A DNA stretch of 64,000 nucleotides, from the NCBI RefSeq assembly GCF_017652985.1, contig NZ_JAGGDJ010000001.1, forward strand, positions 186,001 to 250,000. Direction: 5' to 3'. Source of the stretch: Paenibacillus artemisiicola (GTDB taxonomy: Bacteria; Bacillota; Bacilli; Paenibacillales; Paenibacillaceae). The notes under the pieces are model-generated. The model did no database searches. It was not told where the DNA came from and saw only the letters and a list, made by a program, of their open reading frames with translations. The translations under genes and the position numbers were made by a program. Shown piece by piece: positions 8,532 through 17,203 of this stretch (position 1 is its first letter; each line of letters begins with the position of its first letter).

Positions 8532-9632
8532 TTATTTCGCCTGCGGCGTAAACTCGGCCTGCACGTCCGCGAGATAGAGCGTGCTCAGCCCTTCGTAACC
8601 GGAATCCGTGCCGATGACGAGATACGCCTCGCCATTGGCGTTCGTCGTGACGGAGGCCTCCAGATGAATCGGCTTCAGCTGGTAGCCTTCCTTGGCCGAG
8701 TCCGGCTTGGAGGCGTCGCCGACCAAGCGCATGTCTTTGCCGTCCGTCGCCTGGTTGCCCTTGTCGAGGTTCATCCGGTAGTCGCCTTCGGTCTCGACCG
8801 CCTTCGGCTCGACGTTCACCACGCCCGCCTTGACGTAGACGGATTGGCCCGGCGAGCCGCCGATGCCGACCGAATCGGAGGCTTCGTTCGTCGCCAGCCG
8901 GAAGCCGAGCTTCACGGCGTACGCCGTATTCGGCTTCAAGCCGTCCGCGGCGCCCAGCTTTTTGACGGCGTACATGAACAGATCGTCGCTGCGGTTCATG
9001 CCGCTTAGCTTCAGGCCGTTCAGCTGCTTGCCGTCGATTGCCGGCAGCGCCGACCAGTTGAAGGCGAGCTGGTAATCCGCGTCTTCGTGCTGGACCGGCA
9101 GATCGGCGAAGCCGCCCGTCCAGCCTTGGGCGTCCTTCTCGAACGCGTAGCCGACGGATACCGGCTGCTCGGCGGAAGCGGCCGCGCGCACGACGGCGGT
9201 CTTGGACGCCGGGTTCCAGGCGATGCCGGCGCCGAGCGCTTCGGCAGCGGCGCGAAGCGGGATATAAATTTTGCCGTTTATATTTTGAACGCCGGCCGGC
9301 AGCGCGACGGTCTTGCCGCCGGACTGCAGGCTGCTGCCCTGCAGCTTGACGGACAAGCCGCCTCTGGTGAGCAGCAGGCTGCCGTTCGTCCATTGCGCGG
9401 CGGCGTTCAAGCCGAGCGCCAGCTCGCGCGCCGGCACCATCAGCGTGCCGGCGTGCAGGAAGGGCGCCTTTTGGACCTGGATTTGCCGGGTGCCGATCTC
9501 GACCAGCGTGCTGTCTTGGCGGAAGACCGCGCTGCCGCTTGCGTCTGCCGAAGCGGCGTTCGCCTGCGCGGCGGCCGTCGTGCCCGCCAGCACGGCGGAA
9601 AGCATCAGGAGAGATTTTATCGTCGGTTTCAT
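8532..9632 (-). CDS. Secreted copper-amine-oxidase-N-type stalk domain protein
   Basis: A 366-aa exported protein. It has a signal peptide (MKPTIKSLLMLSAVLAG, cleavage near AQA-NA), then one Cu_amine_oxidN1-like module (LMVPARELALGLNAAAQW, IYIPLRAAAEALGAGIAW). The C-terminal half, about residues 160-366, is a predicted beta-rich domain (GYAFEKDAQGWTGGFADLP) of the kind found in carbohydrate-binding or wall-associated proteins. There is no oxidase catalytic domain; these modules are surface stalks common in Paenibacillus. GAGGAGG precedes the ATG. It is divergent from the adenine riboswitch unit. Confidence 0.8.
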   Translation of the reverse strand: MKPTIKSLLMLSAVLAGTTAAAQANAASADASGSAVFRQDSTLVEIGTRQIQVQKAPFLHAGTLMVPARELALGLNAAAQWTNGSLLLTRGGLSVKLQGSSLQSGGKTVALPAGVQNINGKIYIPLRAAAEALGAGIAWNPASKTAVVRAAASAEQPVSVGYAFEKDAQGWTGGFADLPVQHEDADYQLAFNWSALPAIDGKQLNGLKLSGMNRSDDLFMYAVKKLGAADGLKPNTAYAVKLGFRLATNEASDSVGIGGSPGQSVYVKAGVVNVEPKAVETEGDYRMNLDKGNQATDGKDMRLVGDASKPDSAKEGYQLKPIHLEASVTTNANGEAYLVIGTDSGYEGLSTLYLADVQAEFTPQAK

Positions 9633-9706
9633 GGATTCGCGAGCCTCCTCTGGATAGTTGCACCTCCTAGACGGGGGGCCGGTCCGAAAGGTTGCACGCC
9701 GGCGCG

Positions 9707-9736
9707 TTGACGCGCCCGGCGCCGGCGTATTATGAT
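9707..9736 (+). promoter_or_regulatory. Sigma-A promoter of the riboswitch-ade transcript
   Basis: TTGACG (9707-9712), 18 bp, TATGAT (9731-9736). The predicted start near 9743 is just before the aptamer. Confidence 0.7.
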
Positions 9737-9756
9737 GGAGCGGACAACTCCATACC

Positions 9757-9824
9757 CGAACGTATAACTTCGGCGATACGGGCCGAGGGTCTCTACCAGG
9801 AACCGTAAAATCCTGATTACAAAA
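9757..9824 (+). ncRNA. Purine riboswitch aptamer, adenine type
   Basis: The conserved purine aptamer core is present in order: TATAA, P2 arms CTCGGC-type / GCCGAG, GATACGG, the J2/3 motif GTCTCTACC, P3 arms CAGGA / TCCTG enclosing ACCGTAAA, and GATTAC. The base equivalent to position 74 is U (GAUU), which is the adenine discriminator; guanine riboswitches carry C. The 3' half closely resembles what I recall of the Bacillus pbuE aptamer. P1 looks short, about three clean pairs (GTA/TAC), as in fast-switching adenine riboswitches. It lies in front of adenine deaminase, which fits adenine sensing. Confidence 0.93.
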
Positions 9825-9859
9825 AGCGCAGCCATGCTTCTTTGTAGTCGGGATTTTTT
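9809..9859 (+). terminator. Expression platform of the adenine riboswitch
   Basis: Bases 9809-9827 pair with 9836-9855, with G-U pairs and one bulge, followed by six T (9854-9859). The left arm includes the P3 and P1 3' strands, so forming the terminator destroys the aptamer. This predicts an ON switch: adenine binding prevents termination. Confidence 0.88.
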
Positions 9860-9923
9860 GCGTTCGCGGCTGTTAACGGGTTCGGGATTTACAAATACTT
9901 ATCGTTAAGGCAGGGTGAATCCA

Positions 9924-11693
9924 ATGGAACAAACGAACCGATTGAAACGCCTCATCGAGGTCGCGGCGAAGCGCGAGCCGGCCGATCTCGTCATCAAGAA
10001 CGGCAAGATCGTCAACGTCTTTACCGGCACGGTCACGGAAGGCGACGTGGCGATCGCGGACGGCCGCATCGCCGGCATCGGCGCGTACGCGGGGAAGGAA
10101 ACCGTCGACGCGGGCGGCCGCCATATCGCGCCCGGGTTCATCGACGGCCATGTCCACATCGAGAGCTCGATGCTGACGCCGCGCGAATTCGCGAAGGTGC
10201 TGCTCCGGCACGGCGTGACCGCCGCCGTCACCGATCCGCACGAGATCGCCAACGTCGCGGGCACGGACGGGCTCGACTACATGCTGCGCAGCGCCGAAGG
10301 GCTGCCGCTCGACATCTTCGTGCTGCTGCCGTCCTGCGTGCCGGCGACGCCGTTCGAGACGAACGGCGCCCGGCTCGAAGCGGAGCAGCTGGCGCCTTAT
10401 TACGGGCATCCGAAGGTGCTCGGTCTCGCCGAGGTGATGAATTTCCCGGCCGTCGCCGGCGCGGAGCCGGGGATGCTGGGCAAGCTCGCGGGCGCGGAAG
10501 GGCGGCATATCGACGGCCACGCGGCGGGCATCGGCCGCGAAAGCTTGAACGTCTACGCGGCGTCGGGCATCCTCACGGACCACGAATGCGTCACCGCGGA
10601 CGAAGCGCGGGACCGGCTGGAGCTGGGCTTCTACCTCATGATCCGGGAAGGGACGGTCGCCAAAAACCTCGCCGCGCTGCTTCCGGCCGTCACGCCGCGG
10701 AACGCGCGGAGATGTCTGTTCGTCACCGACGACAAGCTGCCGGGCGACCTGATCGAGGAGGGCAGCGTGGACCATATCGTCCGGCTGGCGATCCGTTCGG
10801 GCCTCGATCCGGTCACGGCGATCCAGATGGCGACGATCAACGCCGCGGAATGCTTCGGGCTGCGCGGCAGAGGCGCCGTCGCGCCGGGCTACGCGGCCGA
10901 TCTGCTCCTGCTGGACGACCTTGAGGAGGTCCGGATCCGGGCCGTATACAAGGACGGGGTGCAGGTCGCGGAACGGGACGTCTTGCGCGAAGAAGCCTTT
11001 CCGCTTCCGGACGCCGGCGAATCCGGCGACCGGCCGTCGTCCGTCGCGGCGCTGCGCGTGAAGCCCGTCGCGCCGAAGGATCTGGAGCTGCCGCTGAACG
11101 GCGCGCGCTGCAACGTCATCGGAATCGTGCCGAACCAGATCGTCACGCGCCGGCTGCTCGAAACGGTCGACGTGCGCGACGGGCGGTTCGCGCCTTCCGT
11201 CGCGAAGGATCTGCTCAAGCTGGCCGTCGTCGAGCGGCATCACGCGACCGGCAATATCGGGCTGGCGATTGTCAAAGGGTTCAAGCTGCGCAAAGGCGCG
11301 CTCGCCTCGACCGTCTCGCACGACTCGCATAATCTCGTCGTCGTCGGCGCCTCGGACGAAGACATGCTGGCCGCCATCGCGCATCTCGCGGCCTGCGGCG
11401 GCGGGCTTGCCGTCGTCGCGGACGGGCGCGTGACGGCGTCGCTGCCGCTGCCCGTCGCCGGCTTGATGTCCGACCGGCCGCATGACGAGGTCTACGCCGG
11501 GCTGCGGGCGATTAAGCGAGCGTTGGCCGACATCGGCGCGCCGGACGACTTCGATCCGTTCCTGACTCTGTCGTTCCTGACGCTGCCGGTCATCCCGTCG
11601 CTCAAGCTGACCGACCGGGGTCTCTTCGATTTCGAGGCGTTCGGGCATATCGCGGCGGAAGCGGGCGGGGCGGAAGGACCCGGCGCGGGCTAG
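9924..11693 (+). CDS. ade: Adenine deaminase
   Basis: A 589-aa AdeC-type amidohydrolase that converts adenine to hypoxanthine and ammonia. The metal site HxH is in FIDGHVHIESSML, and further metal-site motifs are DPHEIANV and GHAAGI. The C-terminal domain contains the deaminase signature SHDSHN (about residue 470). Length agrees with the family. The ATG at 9924 is chosen over the GTG at 9915 because AGGCAGGG lies 8 bp before it. It is the only gene behind the adenine riboswitch, so the purine salvage enzyme is induced by its substrate. Confidence 0.95.
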   Translation: MEQTNRLKRLIEVAAKREPADLVIKNGKIVNVFTGTVTEGDVAIADGRIAGIGAYAGKETVDAGGRHIAPGFIDGHVHIESSMLTPREFAKVLLRHGVTAAVTDPHEIANVAGTDGLDYMLRSAEGLPLDIFVLLPSCVPATPFETNGARLEAEQLAPYYGHPKVLGLAEVMNFPAVAGAEPGMLGKLAGAEGRHIDGHAAGIGRESLNVYAASGILTDHECVTADEARDRLELGFYLMIREGTVAKNLAALLPAVTPRNARRCLFVTDDKLPGDLIEEGSVDHIVRLAIRSGLDPVTAIQMATINAAECFGLRGRGAVAPGYAADLLLLDDLEEVRIRAVYKDGVQVAERDVLREEAFPLPDAGESGDRPSSVAALRVKPVAPKDLELPLNGARCNVIGIVPNQIVTRRLLETVDVRDGRFAPSVAKDLLKLAVVERHHATGNIGLAIVKGFKLRKGALASTVSHDSHNLVVVGASDEDMLAAIAHLAACGGGLAVVADGRVTASLPLPVAGLMSDRPHDEVYAGLRAIKRALADIGAPDDFDPFLTLSFLTLPVIPSLKLTDRGLFDFEAFGHIAAEAGGAEGPGAG

Positions 11694-11804
11694 CCGTCGT
11701 GAGACGGGGGCATGAAAAGGAACGAACGCGGTGCGAACGGCCGCCTGAACGTGTATACTGGGAGATAACGGAAATTCGGACGAGGCGAGGAGGAAGACGG
11801 AAGG

Positions 11805-13043
11805 ATGAAACCGATACGGACGACGAAGCGGGCGCTGCGGCGCCTGCTTCTGGAACGCCAGCTGCTGCTCGGCCCGCCGGCGAAGCGCGCCCGTTCCGCG
11901 GCGGAGCTGCGCCGGCACGTCGTCGCCGCGCTGGAAGCGCTCGAATGCGTGCAGATCGATCCGGTGGCCGCCGTGCGCCCGAACCAGCATTTGGCGCTCG
12001 CCGCCCGGATCGCCGGCTACGAGCCGCGCGTGCTGAACGGACTGCTGCGGGACAAGGAAGCCTTCGAATATTTCGCGAACGCCGCCTGCATCATTCCGTT
12101 GAAGGATTACGCGATGTTCGAGCCGGTCCGGCAGCGGATGCGGGCGCGCACGAGGGACGCGATCGAAGGGCTCCGCTCCGTCGTCGACGACGTGCTCCGC
12201 AAGCTGGAAGCCGAAGGGCCGCTCCCGGCGAAAGCGTTCGAATCCGAGGAGCGCGTGCACGGCTACTGGGACAACGTCGCCGCCAAGACGAAGGCGACGT
12301 CGCACGCGCTCAATTTGCTGATGGACGCTTCGTTCATACGCATCGTCGGCCGCGAGGGGAACCAGCGGCTGTTCGATGTATCGAGCCGTAGCGTGCCGGA
12401 GGATCTGCTGCGGGAAGCGGAGACGATCGGGCCGGAGGAGGCGTCCGACCGGATGCTGCGCAAATACTTCCGCGCGTACCGGGTATTCGAGCCGAGCGAC
12501 GCGCGATTCGGCTGGCAGCGGTTCGGCGCGAGCGAGCGGCGGGAAGCGCTGGAGCGGTACGTGCGGGCGGGCGAGGCCGCGCCCGTCGAGATCGACGGCT
12601 TGAAGCAGCCGTACTTCATTCTGACCGAGGATGCGGAGCTGCTCGAACGGCACCGGGAGGCGGAGGAAGGGCTGCGCGAGGACGAAGGACCGGTGCGCTT
12701 CCTGCCGCCGCTCGACAACTTGCTGTGGAGCCGGAAGCGGCTCGAGGATTTGTTCGGGTTCGCGTACCGGTGGGAGATCTACACGCCCGCGGTCAAACGG
12801 ACGTACGGCTATTACGCGATGCCGATCCTGGCCGGGGACCGTTTGATCGGCCGGATGGATCCGCGCCTGGACGCCAAACGGAAGCATCTGACGGTCGAGC
12901 TGCTGCACATCGAGCCGGAGATCCGGTATACCGCGAAGCTGAGACGGAACGTCGAACGGGCGCTGGACGCATTCGCCCGCGCGCACGGCGCGGAGACCGT
13001 GTCGGTCGAGCGGCAGGCGATCGGGCAGGCCTTGCGTCCGTGA
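11805..13043 (+). CDS. YcaQ/AlkZ-like winged-helix DNA glycosylase
   Basis: A 412-aa protein of the HTH_42 family, which includes DNA glycosylases that excise bulky or crosslink adducts. Residues 43-54 read LEALECVQIDPV. The Q-hydrophobic-D motif at Gln50-Asp52 corresponds to the catalytic motif of the YcaQ (AlkX) branch, whereas the AlkZ branch has Q-x-Q. Later conserved parts are RVHGYWDN, FLPPLDNLLWSRKRLEDLFGF and YYAMPIL, which match the family ending. It stands alone, 111 bp after ade, and is closed by a terminator. Confidence 0.85.
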   Translation: MKPIRTTKRALRRLLLERQLLLGPPAKRARSAAELRRHVVAALEALECVQIDPVAAVRPNQHLALAARIAGYEPRVLNGLLRDKEAFEYFANAACIIPLKDYAMFEPVRQRMRARTRDAIEGLRSVVDDVLRKLEAEGPLPAKAFESEERVHGYWDNVAAKTKATSHALNLLMDASFIRIVGREGNQRLFDVSSRSVPEDLLREAETIGPEEASDRMLRKYFRAYRVFEPSDARFGWQRFGASERREALERYVRAGEAAPVEIDGLKQPYFILTEDAELLERHREAEEGLREDEGPVRFLPPLDNLLWSRKRLEDLFGFAYRWEIYTPAVKRTYGYYAMPILAGDRLIGRMDPRLDAKRKHLTVELLHIEPEIRYTAKLRRNVERALDAFARAHGAETVSVERQAIGQALRP

Positions 13044-13060
13044 CGGCCGGTTCAGCGGGG

Positions 13061-13087
13061 AGAGCCACAGCGATTGTGGCTCTTTTT
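13061..13087 (+). terminator. Terminator of the glycosylase gene
   Basis: Stem AGAGCCACA / TGTGGCTCT with a 5-base loop and a run of five T. Confidence 0.9.
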
Positions 13088-13169
13088 GCGTTCGGCGGAT
13101 TTTTTTGCGCGGGCAAGGGAACATTCGAGCTTCGGCGTTGTCTAGTCTATGGAAGGGGAGGGCGGCAAA

Positions 13170-13718
13170 GTGGAGGACGATTATCTGAGGCACGTCACGC
13201 GGCTGAACCCGCCCGAAATCGACGCGCTCGTCCGGCATTATTGGCATGACGTCTGGCAGTACGCGTATTTTCTCGTGCGGAACGAGCATCTGGCGGAGGA
13301 CATCGCGCAGGAGACGTTCATCCGGGCGTTTCGGGCGATCGAGGCGTTCCGCGGCCAATGTCCGGTGAAGAGCTGGCTGTTCAAGATCGCCCGCAACACG
13401 GCGTTCAATTTCCGCAAATCGGCGTTTCTCTGCCGGGTCGTGCTCGCGGGGCAGCCGCCGGATACGCGCCGCGCGCCGTCGGCGGAAGCGGAGTATTGGG
13501 ACGGCCGGCGGACGGACGACGTCTGGGCGGCCGTGCTGGACTTGCCGCGGGCGCATCGGGAAATGCTCATTCTCCACGCGCATTACGGGCTGACGTACGC
13601 CGATCTGGCGGAGGTGCTCGGCGTCGGCGAGGGCACGGTCAAGTCGCGGCTGCACCGCGCCAGGGCGAAGCTGGCCAAACGAATGAAGGAGGCGATTGCG
13701 CATGACGACGGGACGTAA
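13170..13718 (+). CDS. ECF-type RNA polymerase sigma factor
   Basis: A 182-aa sigma-70 family protein with region 2 (DVWQYAYFLVRNEHLAEDIAQETFIRAFRAIEAFRG, then SWLFKIARNTAFNFRK) and region 4 (LPRAHREMLILHAHYGLTYADLAEVLGVGEGTVKSRLHRARAKL). I take GTG 13170 as the start: an in-frame ATG at 13149 sits inside the purine-rich stretch GGAAGGGGAGGG that is itself the ribosome site for the GTG. It overlaps the next gene by 17 bp. A GGAAC at 13118 followed by GTCTA at 13140 may be an autoregulated ECF promoter, but this is weak. Confidence 0.9.
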   Translation: MEDDYLRHVTRLNPPEIDALVRHYWHDVWQYAYFLVRNEHLAEDIAQETFIRAFRAIEAFRGQCPVKSWLFKIARNTAFNFRKSAFLCRVVLAGQPPDTRRAPSAEAEYWDGRRTDDVWAAVLDLPRAHREMLILHAHYGLTYADLAEVLGVGEGTVKSRLHRARAKLAKRMKEAIAHDDGT

Positions 13719-14562
13719 TCGGGAGGATACGGCTGCTGGCGATCCATGGCTTGCCCGGATGCGGCAAGCCGCGCCGGTCGCGGAGAAGCGCAACCCGCCG
13801 GAATGGCGCATCGCCGAGATTCAGCGGGAGACGGCTGCCCCCGAGCGGGCGGCCGCGGCATCGAGAAGGGGATGGCTGGTCTGGTCCGGCGCCGCGCTCG
13901 TCTTCGCGATGTTCCTGTTCGCGCTTGCGTACGCGTACGACATGCCGGGCGGCATCGCGGATTGGCGCTATTCGCGCGCGTCGGGTCTTCAGGGGACCGC
14001 GCATATCCCGCTCGAGCGGACGCCGGAGGAAGCGGCGCGGAAGGTCCGGGACATTTCGACCATGGACGTGGTGCATCGGGAAAACGTGAACGGCGGAGCG
14101 CTCTTATTCGTTAATTGGAGCACGAAGCCCGGCCAAGTCACCTTCGGCGTCGAATTCGTCCGCAAGTCGTGGCTGGGGTGGAAATGGGTGACGGGCGGGC
14201 AGTACGGGTTTTCGGGCGCCGGCGTCGACAGCCGAAAGGCGGATTATATGAGCTTGCCGGCCGCGAAAGGCCTTCCCGCGCCGGCGATCCTATTCGGCCA
14301 GCTCCTGTCGCCGGACATCGCGAACGTGACGGTCACGATCGGCGGACCGGACGGCGGCGACTATGCGGCGAAGATCGTCCCGTACGGCAGCGAAGGGCGG
14401 CGAATCTGGTTCGCCGTGCTTCCGCGGACGGCCGCGGCGCCGTACGGCATATCGGCGACCGGCGCGTCGGGCAGCGCCGTCGCAGGCATCTCGTTCGACG
14501 ACCCGACGAAGTTCGGCATCCTCCCGCTGGCCAAGGGGCAAACGCTATCCCGGCAGCCGTAG
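13702..14562 (+). CDS. Putative membrane-bound anti-sigma factor
   Basis: A 286-aa protein with a charged cytoplasmic N-terminus of about 57 residues (including MRQAAPVAEKRNPPEW), one transmembrane segment (WLVWSGAALVFAMFLFALAYAY) and an extracytoplasmic domain of about 200 residues. The overlap with the ECF sigma gene and the single-pass layout make it the likely anti-sigma partner. I see no clear zinc-binding HxxxCxxC motif, so it is not a ZAS-type anti-sigma. The external domain matches nothing I recognise and may sense an envelope signal. AAGGAGG is 10 bp before ATG 13702. Confidence 0.75.
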   Translation: MTTGRNREDTAAGDPWLARMRQAAPVAEKRNPPEWRIAEIQRETAAPERAAAASRRGWLVWSGAALVFAMFLFALAYAYDMPGGIADWRYSRASGLQGTAHIPLERTPEEAARKVRDISTMDVVHRENVNGGALLFVNWSTKPGQVTFGVEFVRKSWLGWKWVTGGQYGFSGAGVDSRKADYMSLPAAKGLPAPAILFGQLLSPDIANVTVTIGGPDGGDYAAKIVPYGSEGRRIWFAVLPRTAAAPYGISATGASGSAVAGISFDDPTKFGILPLAKGQTLSRQP

Positions 14563-14642
14563 CCGCGAACAATGCCCTCATTTGCATGGGGTTGCCGATA
14601 CTAGCAGGCACGATTAGCCGAGCGTGCATCCTGCGAGGGCCG

Positions 14643-14672
14643 GAAGCCTTCCGCCCTATGGCGGAAGGCTTC
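14643..14672. terminator. Hairpin after the sigma/anti-sigma pair
   Basis: A 13-bp perfect stem (14643-14655 with 14660-14672) with a 4-base loop. The T-tract is short, so termination strength is uncertain. Confidence 0.6.
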
Positions 14673-14792
14673 TTCGCGTCGGCGCATAGGACAACGGTCC
14701 TCCGCCATACGATGGTAGAAAAAGCACGCGCGGCGCGCGGCCCGACCGGCGCCCGCGCCGCCGCGTGCCGGCAAGAAGGGAAGCGTGGAGCG

Positions 14793-17114
14793 ATGGAAAC
14801 CGTCGGCAAAGCCGTACCGCGCGTCGAATCGCGGGAGAAAGTGTCCGGTCTCGCCAGATACGCGAACGACTGCCAATCGCCGGATCAGCTGCACGGCTGG
14901 CTCGTGACGAGCCCGTACGCCCATGCCCGGATCGTCGCGATCGACTGCGCGGCGGCGCGCGCGTTGAGCGGTGTACATGCCGTGGTGACGGGCGAAGATT
15001 ACCCCGTGCTGACCGGCAATTTTTTGGCGGACCGGCCGCCGATCGCCTTCGGCAAGGTCCGTTATTTCGGCGAGCCGGTCGCGGTCGTCGTCGCGGAGAC
15101 GGAACGGCTGGCCAAGCACGCCGCGTCGCTGATCCGGCTCGAGCTGGAGCCGCTGCCCGTCGTGCGGTCGCCGAGCGAGGCGTTGAAACCGGACGCGCCG
15201 CTCATCCATGAAGAGCTGGGCGCGTACCGGACGTTCGGCGGCGCTCTGCCCGTGCCGGGCACGAATATCTGCAACCGGGTCCGCATTCGCAAAGGCGACA
15301 TGGAAGCCGGCTGGGCCGCCAGCGAGGTGACGGTCGAAGGGAGCTACGCCTTCAACACCTCCGACCATGCCGCGATGGAGCCGCGCTGCTCCATCGTCGA
15401 GGCGATGCCGGACGGCACGATCGAGGTGACCACGTCGACGCAGGATCCGTTCATCCTGAAGCGGCTGTTCAACCGCTTCTTCGGTGCCGACCAAGCGAAG
15501 GTCATCGTCCGCGCCCCGCTCGTCGGCGGCGGATTCGGCGGGAAAGGCTCCGTGTTCCTGGAGTACGTCGCGTATCTCGCCTCGCTTGCCAGCGGCGGGC
15601 GTCCCGTTAAGATCAATAACACGCGCGAAACGGACATCGTCAGCGCTCCGTGCCATATCGGCCTGGAAGCGCGGGTGAAGCTCGGGGCGACGCGCGACGG
15701 CAAGCTGACGGCGGCGGAATTCACGCTGCTGTTCGACAACGGCGGCTACGCCGACAACGGGACGATCGTCGTGCAATCGGCGGCGGTCGACTGCACCGGG
15801 CCGTACCGGATCGACAACGTGCATTGCGACGCGCTCGCCGTCTATACCAATCATCCGTACGCGACGGCGTTCCGGGGCTTCGGCCATCTCGAGAATCATT
15901 TCTGCATCGAACGGACGATGGATCTGCTCGCGAAGAAGCTCGGTCTCGATCCGCTCGAGCTGCGCGCGCGCAACGCGATCTTGCCGGGCGACACGACGCC
16001 GACCCAAGCGCCACTGAACCGCAGCAACCTCGGCGATCTCCCGGCTTGCATCGCGAAGCTGAAGCCGCTGATCCGCTGGGACGAAGGCGACCGCGTGGCG
16101 GTCGACCGCGACCGGATTCGCGCGAAAGGCTACGCCTGCATCTGGAAGACGTCGGGCACCGAGATCGATACGGGCTCCGGCGCATTCGTGACGTTCAATC
16201 ACGACGGGTCCATGAACCTGAGCGTCGGCGCCGTCGAGCTCGGGCAGGGCAACCGGACCGTCATGGCGCAGCTGCTGGCCGAACGGATGCGCGTGCCCGT
16301 CGACCGGGTGCACGTCATGCTCGCCGTCGACACGCAGGTGACGCCGGAACATTGGAAGACGGTCGCGAGCTGCTCCACGATGAATGTCGGCCGCGCGGTG
16401 CTGGACGCGGCGGACGACGCGGCCGGCCAGCTCAAGCGCAACGCTTCGCTTGTCCTGGGCGTGCCGGAGGGCGAGCTCGACTACGACGGCGGCTTCGTGT
16501 TCGTCCGGGCGGATCCCGATAAGAAGCTCAGCTTCGCCTCGCTCATGAGCGGCTATATGGACGCGAACGGCAGCGCCATCGGGGAGCCCGTCTTGGGCCG
16601 CGGGCGTTTCCGGGTACACGGGCTGACTACGATCGACCCCGAGACGGGCAAAGGCGTTCCAGGCGAGCAATGGACGGTCGGCGCCGAGGCCGTCGAAGTG
16701 GAATTCGACACCCGCGATTGCACGTACCGGCTTCTTAAGGCCGTCTCGGTCATCGACGCGGGGAAGGTCATCAACGAAGGGACGGCGCGCGGGCAAGTGA
16801 CGGGCGGCATGAGCATGGGGCTAAGCTTTGCCTCGCGGGAGAGCTTCCAATACGACCCGAACGGCGTCGTGCTGAATCCGCAGCTGCGTGCCTATAAGGT
16901 CATCCGTTACGGCGAGACGCCGGAATACGTGGCCGCTTTCGTCGAGACGCCGTACGCGGATGGTCCGTACGGCGCGCGCGGCATTTCGGAGCACGGGACG
17001 ATCGGGATGCCCGCCGCGCTGGCGAACGCGCTGTCGGTCGCGGCGGGCGTCGAGCTGAACCGGCTGCCGCTCACGCCGGAGACGATCTGGCGCTGCGCCG
17101 CCGGGAAGGATTGA
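14793..17114 (+). CDS. Xanthine-dehydrogenase-family molybdopterin-binding subunit
   Basis: A 773-aa large subunit of the molybdenum hydroxylase family. Visible motifs are the N-terminal a/b hammerhead (GKAVPRVESREKVSGLARYANDC), the cofactor loops VGGGFGGKG and AFRGFGHLENHF, GAVELGQGNRTVMAQ, and the C-terminal GARGISEHGTIG with the glutamate that acts as catalytic base. The 2Fe-2S and FAD subunits needed for electron transfer are not adjacent; the neighbours are an anti-sigma gene and an MFS gene. The substrate cannot be assigned. The reading frame is open further upstream to 14115, but the family-typical start and a GAAGGGAAG site support ATG 14793. Confidence 0.85.
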   Translation: METVGKAVPRVESREKVSGLARYANDCQSPDQLHGWLVTSPYAHARIVAIDCAAARALSGVHAVVTGEDYPVLTGNFLADRPPIAFGKVRYFGEPVAVVVAETERLAKHAASLIRLELEPLPVVRSPSEALKPDAPLIHEELGAYRTFGGALPVPGTNICNRVRIRKGDMEAGWAASEVTVEGSYAFNTSDHAAMEPRCSIVEAMPDGTIEVTTSTQDPFILKRLFNRFFGADQAKVIVRAPLVGGGFGGKGSVFLEYVAYLASLASGGRPVKINNTRETDIVSAPCHIGLEARVKLGATRDGKLTAAEFTLLFDNGGYADNGTIVVQSAAVDCTGPYRIDNVHCDALAVYTNHPYATAFRGFGHLENHFCIERTMDLLAKKLGLDPLELRARNAILPGDTTPTQAPLNRSNLGDLPACIAKLKPLIRWDEGDRVAVDRDRIRAKGYACIWKTSGTEIDTGSGAFVTFNHDGSMNLSVGAVELGQGNRTVMAQLLAERMRVPVDRVHVMLAVDTQVTPEHWKTVASCSTMNVGRAVLDAADDAAGQLKRNASLVLGVPEGELDYDGGFVFVRADPDKKLSFASLMSGYMDANGSAIGEPVLGRGRFRVHGLTTIDPETGKGVPGEQWTVGAEAVEVEFDTRDCTYRLLKAVSVIDAGKVINEGTARGQVTGGMSMGLSFASRESFQYDPNGVVLNPQLRAYKVIRYGETPEYVAAFVETPYADGPYGARGISEHGTIGMPAALANALSVAAGVELNRLPLTPETIWRCAAGKD

Positions 17115-17164
17115 TCGGAAGCGAAGGCGGGTCATCCGGACGGAAGCGCACGGAGCAGCAACGA

Positions 17165-17189
17165 AAAAAGCCCGCGGAAGCGGGCTTTT
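17165..17189. terminator. Bidirectional terminator between convergent genes
   Basis: AAAAAGCCCGC and GCGGGCTTTT around a GGAA loop, with A-run and T-run on opposite sides, between the molybdo-subunit gene and the MFS gene. Confidence 0.9.
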
Positions 17190-17203
17190 CGGCGTTGCGC
17201 GGG

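Noticed and set aside
9873..13811. A 1312-codon minus-strand open frame across ade, the glycosylase and the sigma gene
   Set aside because: It is antisense to three clearly recognised genes, Arg/Asp/His-rich and without domains, as expected for shadow frames in high-GC sequence.
14115..14792. Long open frame upstream of the molybdo-subunit start
   Set aside because: It overlaps the anti-sigma gene in another frame and crosses a hairpin. It is an open shadow frame in GC-rich DNA, and the family-typical N-terminus begins at 14793.
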